This document shows positions 6,954 through 7,621 of a stretch of 7,621 nt of DNA, piece after piece (the stretch's first letter is position 1; every line of letters begins with the position of its first letter). A model generated the notes under the pieces. That model made no database searches and was not told the origin of the DNA. It saw nothing but the letters and a program-made list of their open reading frames with translations. This DNA is from Gammaproteobacteria bacterium (GTDB taxonomy: Bacteria; Pseudomonadota; Gammaproteobacteria; Pseudomonadales; Cellvibrionaceae), in contig JAGKWY010000149.1 in assembly GCA_021151625.1 (NCBI GenBank), forward strand, positions 1 to 7,621. The letters are read 5' to 3'. A program made the position numbers and the translations under genes.

Positions 6954-7563
6954 TTAGGCTTTAGCAGCAGCTACTTGCGCAGCTACTTCAGCAGCAAAGT
7001 CTACAACAGCAACTTCGATACCTTCACCTACTTCCAGACGCACAAAGCTCTTCACAGTTGCACCGCCAGCTTTGGCGAATTGAGCAACGGTTTGCTCTGG
7101 ATTCTTAACGAAAGGCTGATCAACCAGGCTAGCTTCTTTCAGGAACTTGCTGATACGACCAACAATCATCTTCTCAACGATTTCAGCTCAGTGCTTCACG
7201 TGCATTTTCCAGGTCGCCAGCCATCAGAGCAGCAACGTCAGTTTGCTTGGTAGTGAAGGCTTTTTCCAATACGCTGTTTACGAACGCCAGGAAACCTGCA
7301 TCGCGTGCAACGAAGTCAGTTTCAGAGTTAACTTCGATCGCAACACCGTAGCTGTTATCCGCAGCAACTTTAACAGCAACAACGCCGTCAGCAGCAGTAC
7401 GACCTTCTTTCTTGGCCGCTTTCAAGCCAGAAACTTTACGCAGGTTTTCAATCGCCAGTTCAATATCGCCATTGGCTTCGCCCAGCGCTTTTTTGCATTC
7501 CATCATGCCAAGGCCAGTGCGGTCACGCAGTTCTTTTACCAGTGCAGGAGTAACAGCGCTCAT
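6954..7563 (-). pseudogene. tsf: Elongation factor Ts, internally deleted and frameshifted
   Basis: EF-Ts exchanges GDP for GTP on EF-Tu. The 5' part (7563-7183) encodes a normal N-terminus: the UBA-like domain (1-54) with RTGLGMMECKKAL at 15-27, and TDFVARDAGF at 82-91, where D83 and F84 match the residues that disturb the EF-Tu Mg site. After EAL at about residue 125 the frame hits TGA (7185-7183). The 3' part continues in another frame from GCT at 7187 (AEIVEKMIVGR) through DQPFV and VRLEVGEGIE to a normal C-terminus and TAA at 6954. Against E. coli EF-Ts (283 residues) about residues 123-208 are missing. By frame logic the lost length is 2 modulo 3, roughly 260 bases. Both flanks are otherwise clean, so the event is recent or an assembly fault. 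The ATG has GAGGAA 6 bases upstream. The 126-residue product would lack most of the EF-Tu-binding core. Confidence 0.85.
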
Positions 7564-7600
7564 GGTTAATTCCTCAAATAAAAGTGTTCGAATTCAAGTT

Positions 7601-7621
7601 AAAAAAGGGGGCCAAGCCCCC
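7601..7621 (-). terminator. rpsB-tsf intergenic terminator or attenuator hairpin
   Basis: On the minus strand GGGGGC-TTG-GCCCCC (7621-7607) forms a 6-bp all-GC stem with a 3-base loop, followed directly by TTTTTT (7606-7601). This is a rho-independent terminator upstream of tsf. In E. coli an attenuating terminator lies between rpsB and tsf, so this position suggests rpsB lies just beyond the right edge and that tsf is read partly by read-through. The stem could extend further outside the window. Confidence 0.8.

Noticed and set aside
7183..7192. Programmed ribosomal frameshift in tsf
   Set aside because: A frameshift cannot restore about 86 missing residues, there is no slippery heptamer or downstream structure, and EF-Ts is not known to use one.
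6858..7253. Plus-strand open frame across the cyclase end and the tsf 3' part
   Set aside because: It runs through the terminator and antisense to conserved tsf codons, with no ribosome site or family resemblance.
7147..7569. Plus-strand open frame of 140 codons antisense to tsf
   Set aside because: Shadow of the conserved EF-Ts N-terminal coding sequence.

Overview
The window carries most of a conserved gammaproteobacterial housekeeping cluster, read on the minus strand: tsf (damaged here), pyrH, frr, uppS, cdsA, dxr and the first 365 codons of rseP. One plus-strand gene, a membrane-bound diguanylate cyclase, sits between tsf and pyrH. The order frr-uppS-cdsA-dxr-rseP is that of Pseudomonas and relatives; E. 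coli has dxr directly after frr. The moderate base composition, the protein sequences and the order suggest a gammaproteobacterium of the Cellvibrio/Pseudomonas side of the class. A Cellvibrionales member is my guess from sequence feel, not from a search.

Layout from the right edge, in the direction of minus-strand transcription. A hairpin with a T-run (7601-7621) is the likely rpsB-tsf intergenic terminator or attenuator. tsf (7563-6954) follows, but about 260 bases are missing from its middle and the two halves are in different frames. A strong bidirectional terminator (6894-6929) separates tsf from the convergent diguanylate cyclase gene (5569-6888, plus). A 254-base divergent intergenic region (5315-5568) must then hold the start signals for both the cyclase and the pyrH group. 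pyrH and frr overlap by 4 bases. A 125-base gap with a hairpin precedes uppS. uppS and cdsA overlap by 8 bases, cdsA and dxr are 2 bases apart, and dxr and rseP are 21 bases apart. rseP runs off the left edge.

Functionally the minus-strand genes link translation (EF-Ts, ribosome recycling factor), UMP phosphorylation for RNA and nucleotide-sugar supply, and envelope building: undecaprenyl diphosphate for wall carriers, CDP-diacylglycerol for phospholipids, and the MEP isoprenoid step that supplies the UppS substrates. RseP is the intramembrane protease of the sigma-E envelope stress response. The cyclase is an intruder in this group: an intact GGEEF enzyme with an I-site and an unassigned periplasmic sensor domain.

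The two things most worth a second look are the internal deletion plus frameshift in the normally essential tsf gene, which may be real or an assembly fault, and the diguanylate cyclase with its periplasmic domain placed inside a normally contiguous operon. I saw no CRISPR array, tRNA, rRNA, insertion sequence or attachment site.
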